Assembly: GCA_037176845.1 (NCBI GenBank)
Contig: JAYKXP010000009.1
Location: 310,001 to 374,000 of the forward strand
Length of the DNA stretch: 64,000 bases
Direction: 5' to 3'
Origin: Paramarasmius palmivorus
Taxonomy: Eukaryota > Basidiomycota > Agaricomycetes > Agaricales > Marasmiaceae
Shown here: in pieces, positions 43,578 to 54,472 of the stretch
Layout of the letters: the number at the start of each line of letters is the position of its first letter
How positions within the stretch are numbered: the first letter of the stretch is position 1
The notes under the pieces: generated by a model
Seen by the model: the letters and a program-made list of their open reading frames with translations, nothing else
What the model was told of the DNA's origin: nothing
Databases searched by the model: none
Translations under genes and position numbers: made by a program

Positions 43578-44375
43578 ACTAATTTTGCTTTCGTGGTGTT
43601 GGCTTCTGTGTGCTTTCTCGGGAGGATTCAGTGAGGGCTTACGGTGGAGAGCCGCCTTCATTTATAGGGTAAGGAATAATAAAGGCCACAACCCCACGGC
43701 CACTCGTGAATTGCTTGGACACTATCAGCTTTGACATGGCCATTGCCACCATTGTGGACGATACAAGTACCATACAATGATAGTCGAATAGCAGCATTGC
43801 ACAATGTTCGGATATCTGCCCGAATTAGGATATTGAGGGTGCCGGTGTGGGGATACTCGTATAATGCTATGGGCCAAAGCGTTGTAAATCGAGCCCTCAT
43901 ATATTGCGAAGTTCCGCTGCTATTTTGAAAAAGGATTCCTGTCAGAGTCCAGACAGAGTGATGTTATAGATATACCTAATAGTACGTACTGATACGTATG
44001 CTAACGGTGTGTTCGGGTCGTATTCAAGCCACTTGAACTGGTATTGTCAAGTGGCAAAAGAACTCGAAGACCGTGACTGCCTGACAAGTTCTGCAGGTTG
44101 AAGGTATCGGAGTGTTTCCATAGAAGTCCTGGTCCAAGCAGGTAGTGGAAGAGAATCAAGGGATCGGAAGATGCCAAGCACCGCCGCTCGTCCCACGTAA
44201 GTAATCGTGAGAAACCATCAACATGCTTGATCGTCCGCAGCAGCTGGCACCACGACGAAGCCAGGCGCTGAGTTGGGCTTTATTTCCTTCTCTCACCACG
44301 TCAGACACCTAGAAAACACCCAAAAGCTGTAGAGCCCTCTGATTCTCCCACGTTCCTTTACTTCAACCGGTGTTT
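43578..44375. other. Bidirectional promoter region (helical protein / anoctamin)
   Basis: Between divergent starts. A possible short upstream exon for the anoctamin gene (ATG near 44171 followed by the donor GTAAGTAA near 44196) was seen, but its phase does not fit the next exon. Confidence 0.4.
43661..43666 (-). promoter_or_regulatory. TATA box deciding the start of the helical-protein gene
   Basis: TATAAA on the minus strand overlaps the upstream ATG (TATAAATG). A TSS about 30 bp downstream would exclude that ATG and leave 43577 as the first usable start. Confidence 0.5.
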
Positions 44376-46732
44376 ATGCATTTTGAGAAGACCCCTGCGC
44401 TTCGGGGCGTCACTTATAACGACAAGTATGTCGTTCATTACGATTTCAGCGGTGTTGGTGCGTTGGATCATGCAAAGCAGCGGTATCTACAACTGAGATA
44501 CCGATATAGATTATGATACGGCCATGGGAGAGTTCACAGCTCTGTTGACCGATCTAGAAGCTATCGGGCTGCATACAGAGGTCAGGACTGGTTATGACCA
44601 GTCGCTTTTGGTATTCGTCAAAGCTCCCAAGGAAGTTTTGCGCGAAACGGTATACAAATCTCGGTGAGTCCTAGATTTCGTCGGGAAATTGTACTACGCC
44701 ACTTATTGCACTGCCACAGGGTCAAGGATTGGCTCTACGGTATTTCAAGGGAGCATCCAGAATCTGGGAAGGGGGCCTTTGAAGCGGAAGACATACTTTC
44801 TGTTTACCATTTGGTGAACTGGTCAAAGGAACTTGGAGGTGCAGGTGTTACTCCTGGATATGGCAAGTGGAAGAACGTCAAGTCGATCTTCCCTCTCCAT
44901 AACGAGCGGGCCAACCAGGAATTACTCTATTATTTGAGTAAACGATTGTTCCTTCGGTACTCCGACATTGATAAAATCAGGGACCTTTTCGGTGCCAAGG
45001 TGATACTCTTCATTCCACGCATCGACCTTTTCTGACCAACTTGTCAGGTCGCTTTCTACTTTGCGTTCATGCAGACCTACCTGATTTCTCTGCTGTTCCC
45101 GGCCATCACAGGCTTCCTCGCCTGGCAATTCCTTCCAAAGTATTCCCTTGCATACGCCATTATCACTTGTCTCTGGTGCACTGTGTTCCTGGAGTATTGG
45201 AAGATCCAAGAAGTCGACCTCAGCATCAGATGGAATGTCAAGGGCGTCGGTTCTCTCAAGGTCAATCGGCCCCAGTTCGCCTATGAGAAGAAGATCATAG
45301 ACCAGGCCGGTCGCGTCAAGTACCACTTTCCGAAGTGGAAGCAGATCTCGAGACAGCTCCTGGTCATTCCCTTCGTGCTCGTGTCGTTGTTCACGCTTGG
45401 TTTCCTGGTCGTGTTGGTATTTGGCATTGAAGTCTTTATCAACGAAGCTTATGAGGGGCCTTACAAAACGTACATGGTCGGTTCCTGGTTGATGGTGACC
45501 ACCATTCTGATCTTTGTGTCTCTGAGCTGACCTTTTATTTTCAGGAATACCTCCCGACCATCCTACTCGCTGCCGTGCTCCCATATATCAGCTCCTTCCT
45601 TGAGGACGTAGCTGTTGCATTGACAGAATACGAAAACCACAGGACGCAGGACTACTATGAAATGTCTGTCACCCAGAAAATATTCGTCCTCAATTTTATT
45701 ACCACGTACCTCCCGATCTTCCTCACCGCCTTCGTCTACGTCCCCTTCGGAGACGTTATCATTCCCCAGCTCGAGGATTTGCTCCAGTCCTTCCTTGGGA
45801 ACAAGGTCGGCAAGATTCTCGGAACGACCAACTTCCACAGCGACCCTGACAGATTGCGGAACGAAGTCATAGCACTCACCGTAACCGGTCAGATATCTGA
45901 CATGGGACAAGAATTCATCTATCCCTACATCAAACACAAACTCCAAATCTGGTACCGCGAATTCCGCGCCGACCATACCCACTATTCCGAGGACTCTTCC
46001 CTCAAGCCTCGATTGGGAGACTACCCCGGCGAAACAGCTTTCCTTGACCGAGCCCGTAACGAAGCATGCCTCGAGCCATACAACGTCCAAGAAGACATTT
46101 CCGAAATGGTCATCCAGTTTGGGTACCTGGCGTTATTCTCACCTGTTTGGCCGCTCGTCGCGATTGGGTTCTTCATCAATAACTGGATTGAGCTCAGATC
46201 AGACTTTTTGAAGATCTGCATCGAGCACCAGCGTCCCGCGCCTGTTCGTATGGATGGGCTCGGACCGTGGATTGGATCGCTGGATTTTCTTACTTGGTTG
46301 GGGAGTATATCGACTTCGGCAGTGGTTCATCTATTTGGAGGTGATATATTGGGCTATCAATTTATTTTCGGCGATGCGGGAGGTAAAGCTAGGTGGTACG
46401 CTTTACCAATTACGGTCTTCGTTGGCGAGCATGTTTTCCTTATGCTTAGGACGCTTGCAAAGTTCGTCCTGGGACGTATTGGGTCGAAGGAGATTAAGAA
46501 GGAGCAGGGTGATTTGTATGCGAAGAGGAAGGCGTATCTAGACGAGTTGGAGGCAAAAGGGCAGAGTGCGCTTCATTTGAATGTCGAGGAGAGGCAGCGG
46601 AGGAAGTCCGCGCTGTTGACCGGGACTGATTTGTTCTGGACGAGGCAAGTCGAGGATGGGGTAAGTGCGCAAGTTGGGAGAGATATCATCACGGCGGCCA
46701 AGATGAACGGCCATGTTGAGAAAAGAGATTGA
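44376..46732 (+). CDS. Anoctamin / TMEM16-type membrane protein (fungal Ist2-like)
   Basis: Members are phospholipid scramblases, ion channels or, in yeast, an ER-plasma membrane tether. Five exons: the N-terminus MHFEKTPALRG..YVVHYDF, a cytosolic domain (DYDTAMGEFTALLTDL, LLVFVKAP, VKDWLYGI, LVNWSKELGG, FPLHNERANQELLYYLSKR), then repeated hydrophobic helices starting at VAFYFAFMQTYLISLLFPAITGF. Family blocks: CLWCTVFLEYWKIQE, YLPTILLAAVLPYISSFLEDVAV, LTEYENHRTQDYYEMS, FLNFITTYLPIFLTAFVYVPFG-type region, EDISEMVIQFGYLALFSPVWPL, NNWIELRSDFLKIC. The C-terminus is charged (KRKAYLDELEAKG) with stop TGA 46730-46732. No long basic lipid-binding tail of the yeast Ist2 type is seen. The start is the least sure element; an extra 5' exon is possible. 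Confidence 0.86.
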
Positions 46733-47417
46733 TATGATGACTATGCTACCATGGACCGCACCAAGTAATAGTGTAATTAGTTTTTCATCGCAAGTCCAAG
46801 ACTTTTGCATTCGTTGGAGAGTTAGCGGACAATGCCACTCGACCTTTTCCTGCGATAATGAAAGATCAATGATGAACACCAAAGATTGAACAGTGGGCTG
46901 TTCAAACGGGACGATCTGATGTGAATCAGGAGCAGTAAGCCTGTGACCTTTTAGGAAGGCATTTCGGTACTTTTCGACAGCCACAGAAACATGAGAAACC
47001 CTGAAATAGCACGCAAGGCAACGTCACCGAGACCGATGAAAAATTAGAACACCCTCGTTTGAGCACAGTTTTCTTGACATATAGCAGGAACACGAGCAGA
47101 GCATAGACCGGGAGATGATCATGATGAGAGAACAGGTTCAACTGTCATATATCATATATAGTGTCCAGGTGAAACCGAGATTGAACAATAAAAATAACGG
47201 CCCCTTGCCTGGACCTTGCCGGACCTGCCGCGTGGCATCGCATTTTGGCAGGTTTTCTCATAACAACCAACACAGAACTCGCTCCTTTCCCCAGCAGTAC
47301 AACTCCTCCTCAATTCTATCGTTGTACTAGACCGGCAGGCTCCGCTGGTCTTGTCTAGAATTCTCTTCTAGTTCTAGTTTTCTTAGTGGCTCGACGTCCA
47401 AGTTTTTATCTTCAACA
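46733..47417. other. Intergenic, promoter and leader of the SAM-domain gene
   Basis: No gene recognised. An imperfect inverted repeat at 47327-47358 (CTAGACCGG..CTGGTC..GTCTAG) falls in the likely 5' leader of the next gene. Confidence 0.45.
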
Positions 47418-49465
47418 ATGAGTCTCCGACCCCCATCAACCAGTCCTTCACCGTCCCCCGATTTCACCAGCAAGGCCGCTCGTCAATCTCTCGGCCCTGG
47501 TTCGCTCAATTCAAATGCTAGAGGGACCCCTGGTTTGCCACCACCTTCTCCAAGACCTGGAGCTGGAGGGGTCTCCAACGCTAGGCCAACGAGCGAGCTT
47601 TTAGGAGGATCTGGGGGGTATCAGCAGACTCCAGAGGGTGCGTGGTCTTTGTTCTTTCAAGGAGTTGAGCTAACGATTCGAACCTCGTTCAGCTGAAGCC
47701 CTCGATGCATGGTTTGAAAATCTTCAAAATTACGAGGCTACCCTAGAGGAAATGGCTGCTGCGTCTTTAGACGTTAATTTTAAAGAGGAGTTGTCTGCTA
47801 TTGAGCAATGTATGTCCTTTTCAAAACTGTATCCATGCTTCTCTAACCACTTTCTTTGTTGATATAGGGTTCAAAGTCCTCTCCGAAGCAGAGCGCACAG
47901 CCGCTCTCTATTCACTTTTACAACACTCTACTCAAGTCCAAATCCGCTTCTTCATCACCGTTCTCCAACAGATGGCTCGCAGTGACCCCATGACGGCTTT
48001 GCTCAGTCCGGCCATGGGCTCCATGCAGTCTCAGATGGAAGCCAAACTCGCATCACTCTCCTTAAAATCCCCTGGTCTTAAATCCAACATGCCAGCTTCT
48101 CCTACTACCAGAAGCTTCGGTGCTGGAAACAGACAGAGTTTGGTCATTGATTCGCCACCCAGCAACTTCCTCTCGCCCGACTCGGCCGCGGCAGCCAACA
48201 ATGACGCAGCCGCCACGTTAGCTCAACAAAGAGCCAAATTCAAAGCGAGCAACGCTGCTCACAGAATCAGCGCACCTGTTCTCGCAGGTGCCGGTAGCCC
48301 TGGGTCTGCTTCATGGGGTTCTCAGCTTGGCCAGGTTGCAGAGTCGACTTCTACCAACAGCAACTCCTCGAATGGTAACACAAACGCCAACGGAAGTGCT
48401 CAGGAGATCACGATTCCCTCGGCCACTTCACGCCCCAAGTCGTCCGACTTTAGCGGTACCGTAGGTTCTCCACGTCCAGAAGCAGGTGACAGCTGGGCTA
48501 GCATGGTCAACACACCATTGATTCCGATGTTCTCAAAGACAACCTCTGGGGCAGGAGGTTCCGCTTCCTTGGGTGGCAATAGTTTAGGAGCTTCGCCAGG
48601 AGTTCCCAGGATGGGTGATCCGACGGTTCACAGGCGTGTACCCAAATCCTCTTCACCCGCCAACAACCACTCCAATAATAACGGACCCGGAGAAGTATAC
48701 GACGACGGTGGAAACTTAGTTTCCCAGAATCATAATCAGAATTCGACACAGAATAAGAGAAATGCCAATATGTGGGGTTCGGGTCCAGGTGCAGGAGGTG
48801 CACGGAGCCCGGCGCTCTCGAACACTTCATCGCATCATAACCCGAACGCGAATGATATTTTGGCGATGCAGATGGGTATGAACCCAGGCGCGTTTGGTAT
48901 GGGATTGGGCGGGCTCAATATGGGTGCGCTTTCACCTGGGCTTGGTGTTCCTGGTATGGGTTTGGGAGGTATGGGCGTCGGAGGAATGCCTTTCAACCTC
49001 AACTTGTTGAACGCGATGGGCATCTCGCCTGAAGCCCAAGCTCAGATTTTGGCTGCGCAGATGGCTCAGGCTCAAGCTCAGATGGGTGGAGGTTTCAATG
49101 CGATGGGTCTTGGGATGCAGCAGAATAACCGTCGTGCGCCGTCTGCTCGGTCTGCGTCTGGTGGTAACCAGAATATTGGAGCGAACGCGAGTGGAGCCAA
49201 TAAGAGTAGCACGCCGTCTGCTCCGTCAGATATTGACCCGGCTTTGTTGAACGATGTGCCAGCGTGGTTGAGGAGTTTGAGGCTGCACAAGTATACCCCC
49301 AACTTTACGGGTATGAATTGGGAGGACCTTGTTATGCTGAGTGAGGACGAGCTCGAAGCCAAGGGTGTCGCAGCCCTTGGGGCTAGACGCAAGATGATCA
49401 AGACCTTCGAGTTGGTCAGGAAGAGGATGGGTATGGGTGAATTCGCCAATGGACAGGGTGCCTAG
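47418..49465 (+). CDS. VTS1: Vts1/Smaug-type SAM-domain RNA-binding protein
   Basis: Post-transcriptional regulator; the family binds stem-loops with CNGG-type loops through its SAM domain and promotes mRNA deadenylation. Exons: 47418 to about 47639 (Pro/Ser-rich N-terminus), a middle exon ([27 protein letters not shown]) and a long last exon from [38 protein letters not shown], which together form the conserved N-terminal domain of Vts1 proteins. A long low-complexity Ser/Asn/Gly region follows, then a Gly/Met-rich and Gln/Ala-rich segment ([20 protein letters not shown]). The SAM domain is at the C-terminus ([49 protein letters not shown]). Stop TAG 49463-49465. Total near 640 residues. Confidence 0.9.
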
Positions 49466-49853
49466 GTGGATTGTTTTTTCCCCTTAAAATGGTTACGCTT
49501 ATACTCTTCATCTCGTTATAATCATCTTTTTCGACGTGTTGGAGGGCAATCAGTGGGATATTTCTTTTATGTTTCGCAACTATGATCTTTTGTTTTGTCT
49601 CTTTTCGAGTTCTTCATTACCTGACATACATACCTATTAACGGTTACCCTAGGACCGCTGTATATGTACCGTTGCATCCTCTTCGTATGAATCCTGCTCA
49701 ATTCTAGTATCTATTTGGGAATCGGCAGCTTGATGGTTTGAAGATGCGTGTGAGCACTGGCAACTCCCGCCTAAATTCCGCATACGGGGTTCCGCTGTGT
49801 TCCCATGAGCACACTCTGCAACAATATGATGCAAAGCTTGGATTTCTACTCCC
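49466..49853. other. Intergenic
   Basis: 3' flank of the SAM-domain gene and promoter of the FAH gene. Nothing else recognised. Confidence 0.5.
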
Positions 49854-51151
49854 ATGGCACCTATACGAACCGTAAGTGTCCGGATTTATTTCGAATGGTC
49901 GACGTAGCTCTTAGTGCATGTTTGGTTAGCAATGGACGCGTCTTATCCGATTCGTGGCCGTCGAAACGGCCTGTGTTCACATCGGTGAACCTGTCGATAA
50001 GACTTTGGACGGTGAGTTTCGGAGGGGCTCTGCCAGGATATCATACTGAAGCGTAATCGAAACCTGACAGTTGGACTGGCGTCGTCCCAAAATCAGACTA
50101 TTAAAGCCTACGAAATCATTGGAAGTGCTTTGGATCCAGCAGCTCAAGTGACGAACAGGGTTCTGACTGTGAAGGTCCTGTTGACTCCATTGTCGAAAGA
50201 AGAGGTGAAATACGTGAGATGTCTGGGGTTGAATTACTCTGATCATGCGGTACGTGCAGAACTGAATGTCGTGTTACGCTGAACTGATTTTGGCATTAGG
50301 CAGAAGCAGGTTTAGCGGCACCTGCGTACGTTCTCTAGCTCAGTTGCATTGAATTTGCCTCTAATTGCGACATGAAGCTTCCCAGTACTCTTCGTCAAAC
50401 CTACTTCGACTCTTATCGGACCCAACGCGACGATAAACATCCCTCGAGCTGCTCAACCGCCCCAGGAACACCTACCCGATTATGAAGTCGAGTTCACTAT
50501 CGTCATAGGAAAACCTTGTCGCGATGTCAAGGAGGAAGATGCTTTGGATTATGTGTTGGCGTACACTGGTGCTAACGATGTACGTGTCCTGAGTCATCTC
50601 TCTTTCGACATCTAACACTCTACACTCTAAGGTATCCTTCAGGAAGCACCAGATGGCTGTTTCGCAATGGGGATTCTCGAAGGGATTTGGTGAGTGAACT
50701 TCCTATCCTTGGGAAACGACTGCTTACACGAGTTACTAGATAACACCAATCCGTTTGGACCTTGCCTAGTCGCTGCGACTGCCATCCCAGATCCACAGAA
50801 GGTTCCTGTTTCCACCACCTTAAACGGTACCAAGGTCCAGGACGGCACCACCGCGTGAGTGCAAGTTACACCCATCTTCCTGTCACCGGCATCTCATGAT
50901 ACGGTTTTCATATTAGCGATATGATCTTCAACGTCCGCCAAACCATCGCCTTCCTCTCGCAAGGAACCACTCTCGAACCTGGATCACTCATTTTAACTGG
51001 TACGCCAAAGGGAGTTGGCTTCGTCAAGAAACCACCATTGTATCTGAAGGACGGTGACAAGGTTTCTGTGTACGTCGGTGGTGGAGTAGGAACCTTGGTG
51101 AACGATATAAAGGAAGAGAGAAGTGGACCGGTGCTCAAGGCAAAACTGTAA
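49854..51151 (+). CDS. Fumarylacetoacetate hydrolase (FAH) family protein
   Basis: The family is metal-dependent and cleaves C-C bonds or decarboxylates/tautomerises beta-keto acids such as acylpyruvates or oxaloacetate. MAPIRT forms a six-codon first exon, then WTRLIRFVAVETACVHIGEPVD, GLASSQNQTIKAYEIIG, CLGLNYSDHAAEAG, FPVLFVKPTSTLIGP, then PDYEVEFTIVIGK (the two Glu metal ligands), YTGANDVSFR (Asp ligand), QWGFSKGFDNTNPFGPCLV, LNGTKVQDGTTADMIFN, LILTGTPKGVGF. Stop TAA 51149-51151. About 290 residues, full length for the single-domain class, nine exons. One acceptor is AAG rather than CAG/TAG (before FPVLFVKP). The small Gln-rich gene is convergent 255 bp away, and a decayed copy of the pair lies at 57.7-59.3 kb. 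Confidence 0.88.
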
Positions 51152-51406
51152 ACGTATGACAGTCATCACAAACAACTTTTCAATGAGGCAGACATCACAA
51201 TCCTACCTGTATGATACTCTCAATGTCTACGCTGTTTGCTTGGTGATACCACAATTGGCCAAGAATTACAGAGAGGAGTTTACAGAACAAATATAGTGAG
51301 TGATGCGATTACAGTAATGAATGTACAGTATGATCGTTCTCCACTTCACAGCCCTGAAACAGCATCGATATGAATAAGAAAAGCTAGTTTACTGGTTGTC
51401 TATATC

Positions 51407-51959
51407 CTACACGACAATCCCAAGGAAATCAGCCAACAATTGGCGACGCACATCGACTGTGGCATTGTTGTTGTACATGGGCAGTGGACCAACATGTGCA
51501 TTTAGCGCGTTCAAATCAGCCTCTGTGTGGGAAAAGGTCAGCGAATCTCAACCAAAATACCTGATTTCTCACCAGTAGCAAGAGAAATGAGTCTTGGGGT
51601 GTTGGGAAGTGGCGGGTCAATCTGACCTGCTGGTCCTCTCAACGGTGCGTCTAGACTTGCAGACGCATTGTAGGCCCGCATCGGTCCTTGTTGAATGCTG
51701 TTACAATGTTCCTCAGAAAGTAAACCAAGAAATTAAAGCATGTGTCATACTATGTAGTAATTGTAGCCATAGTGGTACTCATCTGTTGGAGTTGCTGCTG
51801 GATTGCATGGAGCTGCTGCTGGATCGCTTGGAACTGGACGTTGCGCTGTGCGAGCTGCTGTTGGATCGCTTGGAACTGGGCTTGAAACTGAGTTCTTTGC
51901 TGCGCGAGTTGTTGTGTGCCCTGCAGCTGCTGACCATTTTGAACATTTGGAGGATCCAT
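51407..51959 (-). CDS. Small Gln-rich protein, paralog of 57708-58291
   Basis: No known function. Three exons, roughly 150 residues. Exon 1 (from the ATG at 51959) is MDPPNVQNGQQLQGTQQLAQQ followed by near-tandem FQAIQQQL units (three, the last without Phe), which predict an amphipathic coiled coil. After the first intron (from GTATGACA) the frame continues IQQGPMRAYNASASLDAPLRG, PLPNTPRLISLATG-like sequence. The last exon reads ADLNALNAHVGPLPMYNNN, DVRRQLLADFLGIVV, TAG at 51407-51409. The same layout (NIQN start, Q-rich coil, PMRxxN, DLxxLNxHxGxLPxY, VRRQxLAxFLGIVV) occurs in the second gene, which shows that both are real coding genes. No signal peptide. The tail-to-tail FAH neighbour is duplicated with it. 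Confidence 0.72.
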
Positions 51960-52366
51960 TGTTTGAGAACAGAGAGGATGGCGATTGGGAAGAAGAATGG
52001 ACGGACTTAGGAGCTATTCATGTGGTCACGTGATGCAACAAGAATCACGGGCCCCTGATTGTTGTATCCTTGTTATTCCGATCCTTGCAATCATGTCTTG
52101 CAGATCTTGGATCCGGTAGATTAGAACGGACTACCGTATGTGCGTTCGTGTAGTGATAAATGTTGATGAGAGCTGGTCGGCCCAGGGAATTTGAGATTGA
52201 GAATAGACATTACTCCACAACGAAATGTTACAGCACTTTTATACTTCTACAACGATCCACCCCGCCAAAACAAATATAGGGAAGAGCTCTGGAATATAAA
52301 ACAGAGAAAAAGGGAAAGCGAGTTAGTCAAAACCAGAATTTTACCCTCCCGTCCAATCTATATCTT
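51960..52366. other. Intergenic
   Basis: Promoter of the Gln-rich gene and 3' flank of the SDR gene. Nothing else seen. Confidence 0.5.
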
Positions 52367-54472
52367 CTAATAGCTCCTGCTACCTTCGTTTGTAACACTC
52401 AGGCCGTCTCTAACATACTCCTCAAATAACGCCTTATAGTCTCTATGCCATCGACTAAGCGCTGGCCTCCCTTCCACAATATCCCCAGCGCTCCACATGA
52501 TACGCAGTTCGTCTACCTCCCTCCTGGTCTCGTTGTCTGGAACCAGGACATAGAACTCTCCAGCGCGAACTTTGTCGAGCATGTACAGAACGGTTTCTTG
52601 AGCCGACCATGCGCCATCGGGTTTGGCCTTGGTGTCTCCTCCAGTCAAACCAGTGTGGGTCCATCCAGGGCTAACGACGACAAAAGGTTAAGCAAGTAAA
52701 CGCTAAAAGGAGGTGAAAGACGCACATGAATAGATGAGCAGTAACATGGCTATCGGGTCGTTCTCTCAATTCGTATGCTAGCGACTCGGTGAGGGACTTG
52801 ACTGCCGCCTTCGAGGCGTTGTACGCCGCGTTGCCGCTGTACCCAGGGGAAATCGATAGACCGACACAGCCCCAGTTTCGGATCGATAACCGCAAAATGC
52901 CGAATGCGGGGAAATTGGAACCGGGTGTAGATCCCAAAGGACAGAATCCAAGGTTCGAAGAGGATGGGGTCAGGATGGGATGTAGTTGCAGGCCATCCGA
53001 GTAGGGCGAAGAAGATCGGCCGAACGGGTAGAATTGAGACCGAACGTTCGTTCCAGAATAAATTGACGGGCGCGTCGCGAGGTCGCAGCGAATGGCGAAA
53101 TTCCGCAAGATCAAGAAGGATAAGTCAAAACCGAATGTGGAAGTAGCAGTTATCAAAAAGGGGTTGAGAGCAACGAATAGCAAAAAGGCAATGAGCAAAC
53201 AAGCCCACACTGGGAAGAGAAGAAAACGCACGGTGGATTCGTTATTCCTTGCTTGGAACCAGTATTGATGATAAGTGCTTCGTTCTCCTGGTGGATCATC
53301 GGCTGTTGGGTTCGGAAACTAAACTTAGCACACCAGCATATTGATAGAACAGGAAAAAAAGTGGTCGAGAATTCTTCCGCGTTCCAAGATTGACCGCGCA
53401 CACGACCAATAATTGCGAAGAATAAGAGAATGCGACCGAGATGGAAGCAACGAAAGATAGATCACGTACCGGAACAAACGTTTGTTGGACATTCACGATG
53501 CTATTACAGGAAAATTGAGGGGTAATGCAACCGAGAAGGGCACGTTGAGAGTCAAAACAAGTCGAGAAACAGATGGCAAGGTAAACAGGGCGTCAGTAAG
53601 CGAGATAACGAAGAGAAACGTTGCTAAGAACGTACCCAAACACGTTAACGTCAAAAACCTTCTTCCAGTTTTCAATACCATCCCAAGAAGTACCTTTGGG
53701 TGCAATACCAGCATTGTTCATCAAGACTGCAACCTGAGCAAAGGTGAGTACTGCAGGAGGAGAGAAACGGGGTATTGAGCACAGGGCTCAGGGGCGCGAG
53801 GCTGATAGGGATACATGATTTCGGCAAATACATGATAGAGTGCTGCTTCCATGACACAAGCGTAATCATGAACAGGGACGAAAGCAAGGAAACCCAGGGG
53901 TTGGTGAGATAAGAGGATAAGGGAAAAGGGAAAAAGGTTGGCAAAACATAAAAACATCGGAAGGAAAAGAAGCCACAGCTCCCGAATGATAACAAGATGC
54001 CAGCGGGTGTGGACCAGAACGTTCCATGATCCTCACCTCGCCCCAAGCTTCGTAGACTCGTTCCTTGAGCCGCACGACTTGGTCTATCTGGGATACGTCG
54101 GTCGGAATGACCAACACATTGGCATCGCCAATCATCGCAGAGAGGTCTTTTCCGACTGCTTGTAGTTTAGTTTCGTCGACGTCTGCGATGGCGATCTTTA
54201 GTTTCAGTCTAGAAGAGTGTCGGGTCAGAAACCTTCAAGAAACGAGAACAACCGTCGGAAAGGACATACTTTGCAAACTCGATACATGCAGCCCTTCCAA
54301 TCCCACTCGCGGCACCTGTCACGACCGCAACTCTGCCTTCATGGAAGATTGGATGCACCTCGTCCGCGACATGCACGTTGTTAGGCTTGAATGAGGTTGT
54401 GGAAGCGTATGCCGGGCGTAGAGGTGAACCGTTGCGGCTCGTGTGGTTAGAAATTGGGCGATCGAGCAGCAT
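52367..54472 (-). CDS. Short-chain dehydrogenase/reductase (SDR)
   Basis: NAD(P)-dependent oxidoreductase of the classical SDR fold. The ATG at 54472 starts MLLDRPISNHTSRNGS, an N-terminal extension of about 50 residues that is Ser/Asn-rich without a clear signal peptide. The cofactor motif follows: VAVVTGAASGIGR. Next exons give IAIADVDETKL, VLVIPTDVSQID, LMNNAGIAPKGTSWDG (NNAG), WKKVFDVNVFG, IVNVQQTFVP, ALIINTGSKQGITNPP, and the active-site GYSGNAAYNASKAAVKSLTES (Tyr-x-x-x-Lys), then PGWTHTGLTGGD. The C-terminus ends VTNEGSRSY with stop TAG 52367-52369. Seven or more introns, several longer than 150 nt, unusual for this window. Catalytic residues are all present. The substrate cannot be predicted. 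Confidence 0.83.

Noticed and set aside
44171..44200. Short upstream first exon (MPSTAARP) for the anoctamin gene
   Set aside because: The donor phase does not fit the next exon with any visible acceptor; the in-frame ATG at 44376 is simpler.
51594..52010. Plus-strand frame rich in ELLLDRLEL repeats
   Set aside because: It is the antisense of the FQAIQQQL repeats of the minus-strand Gln-rich gene, whose exons and paralog support the minus strand.
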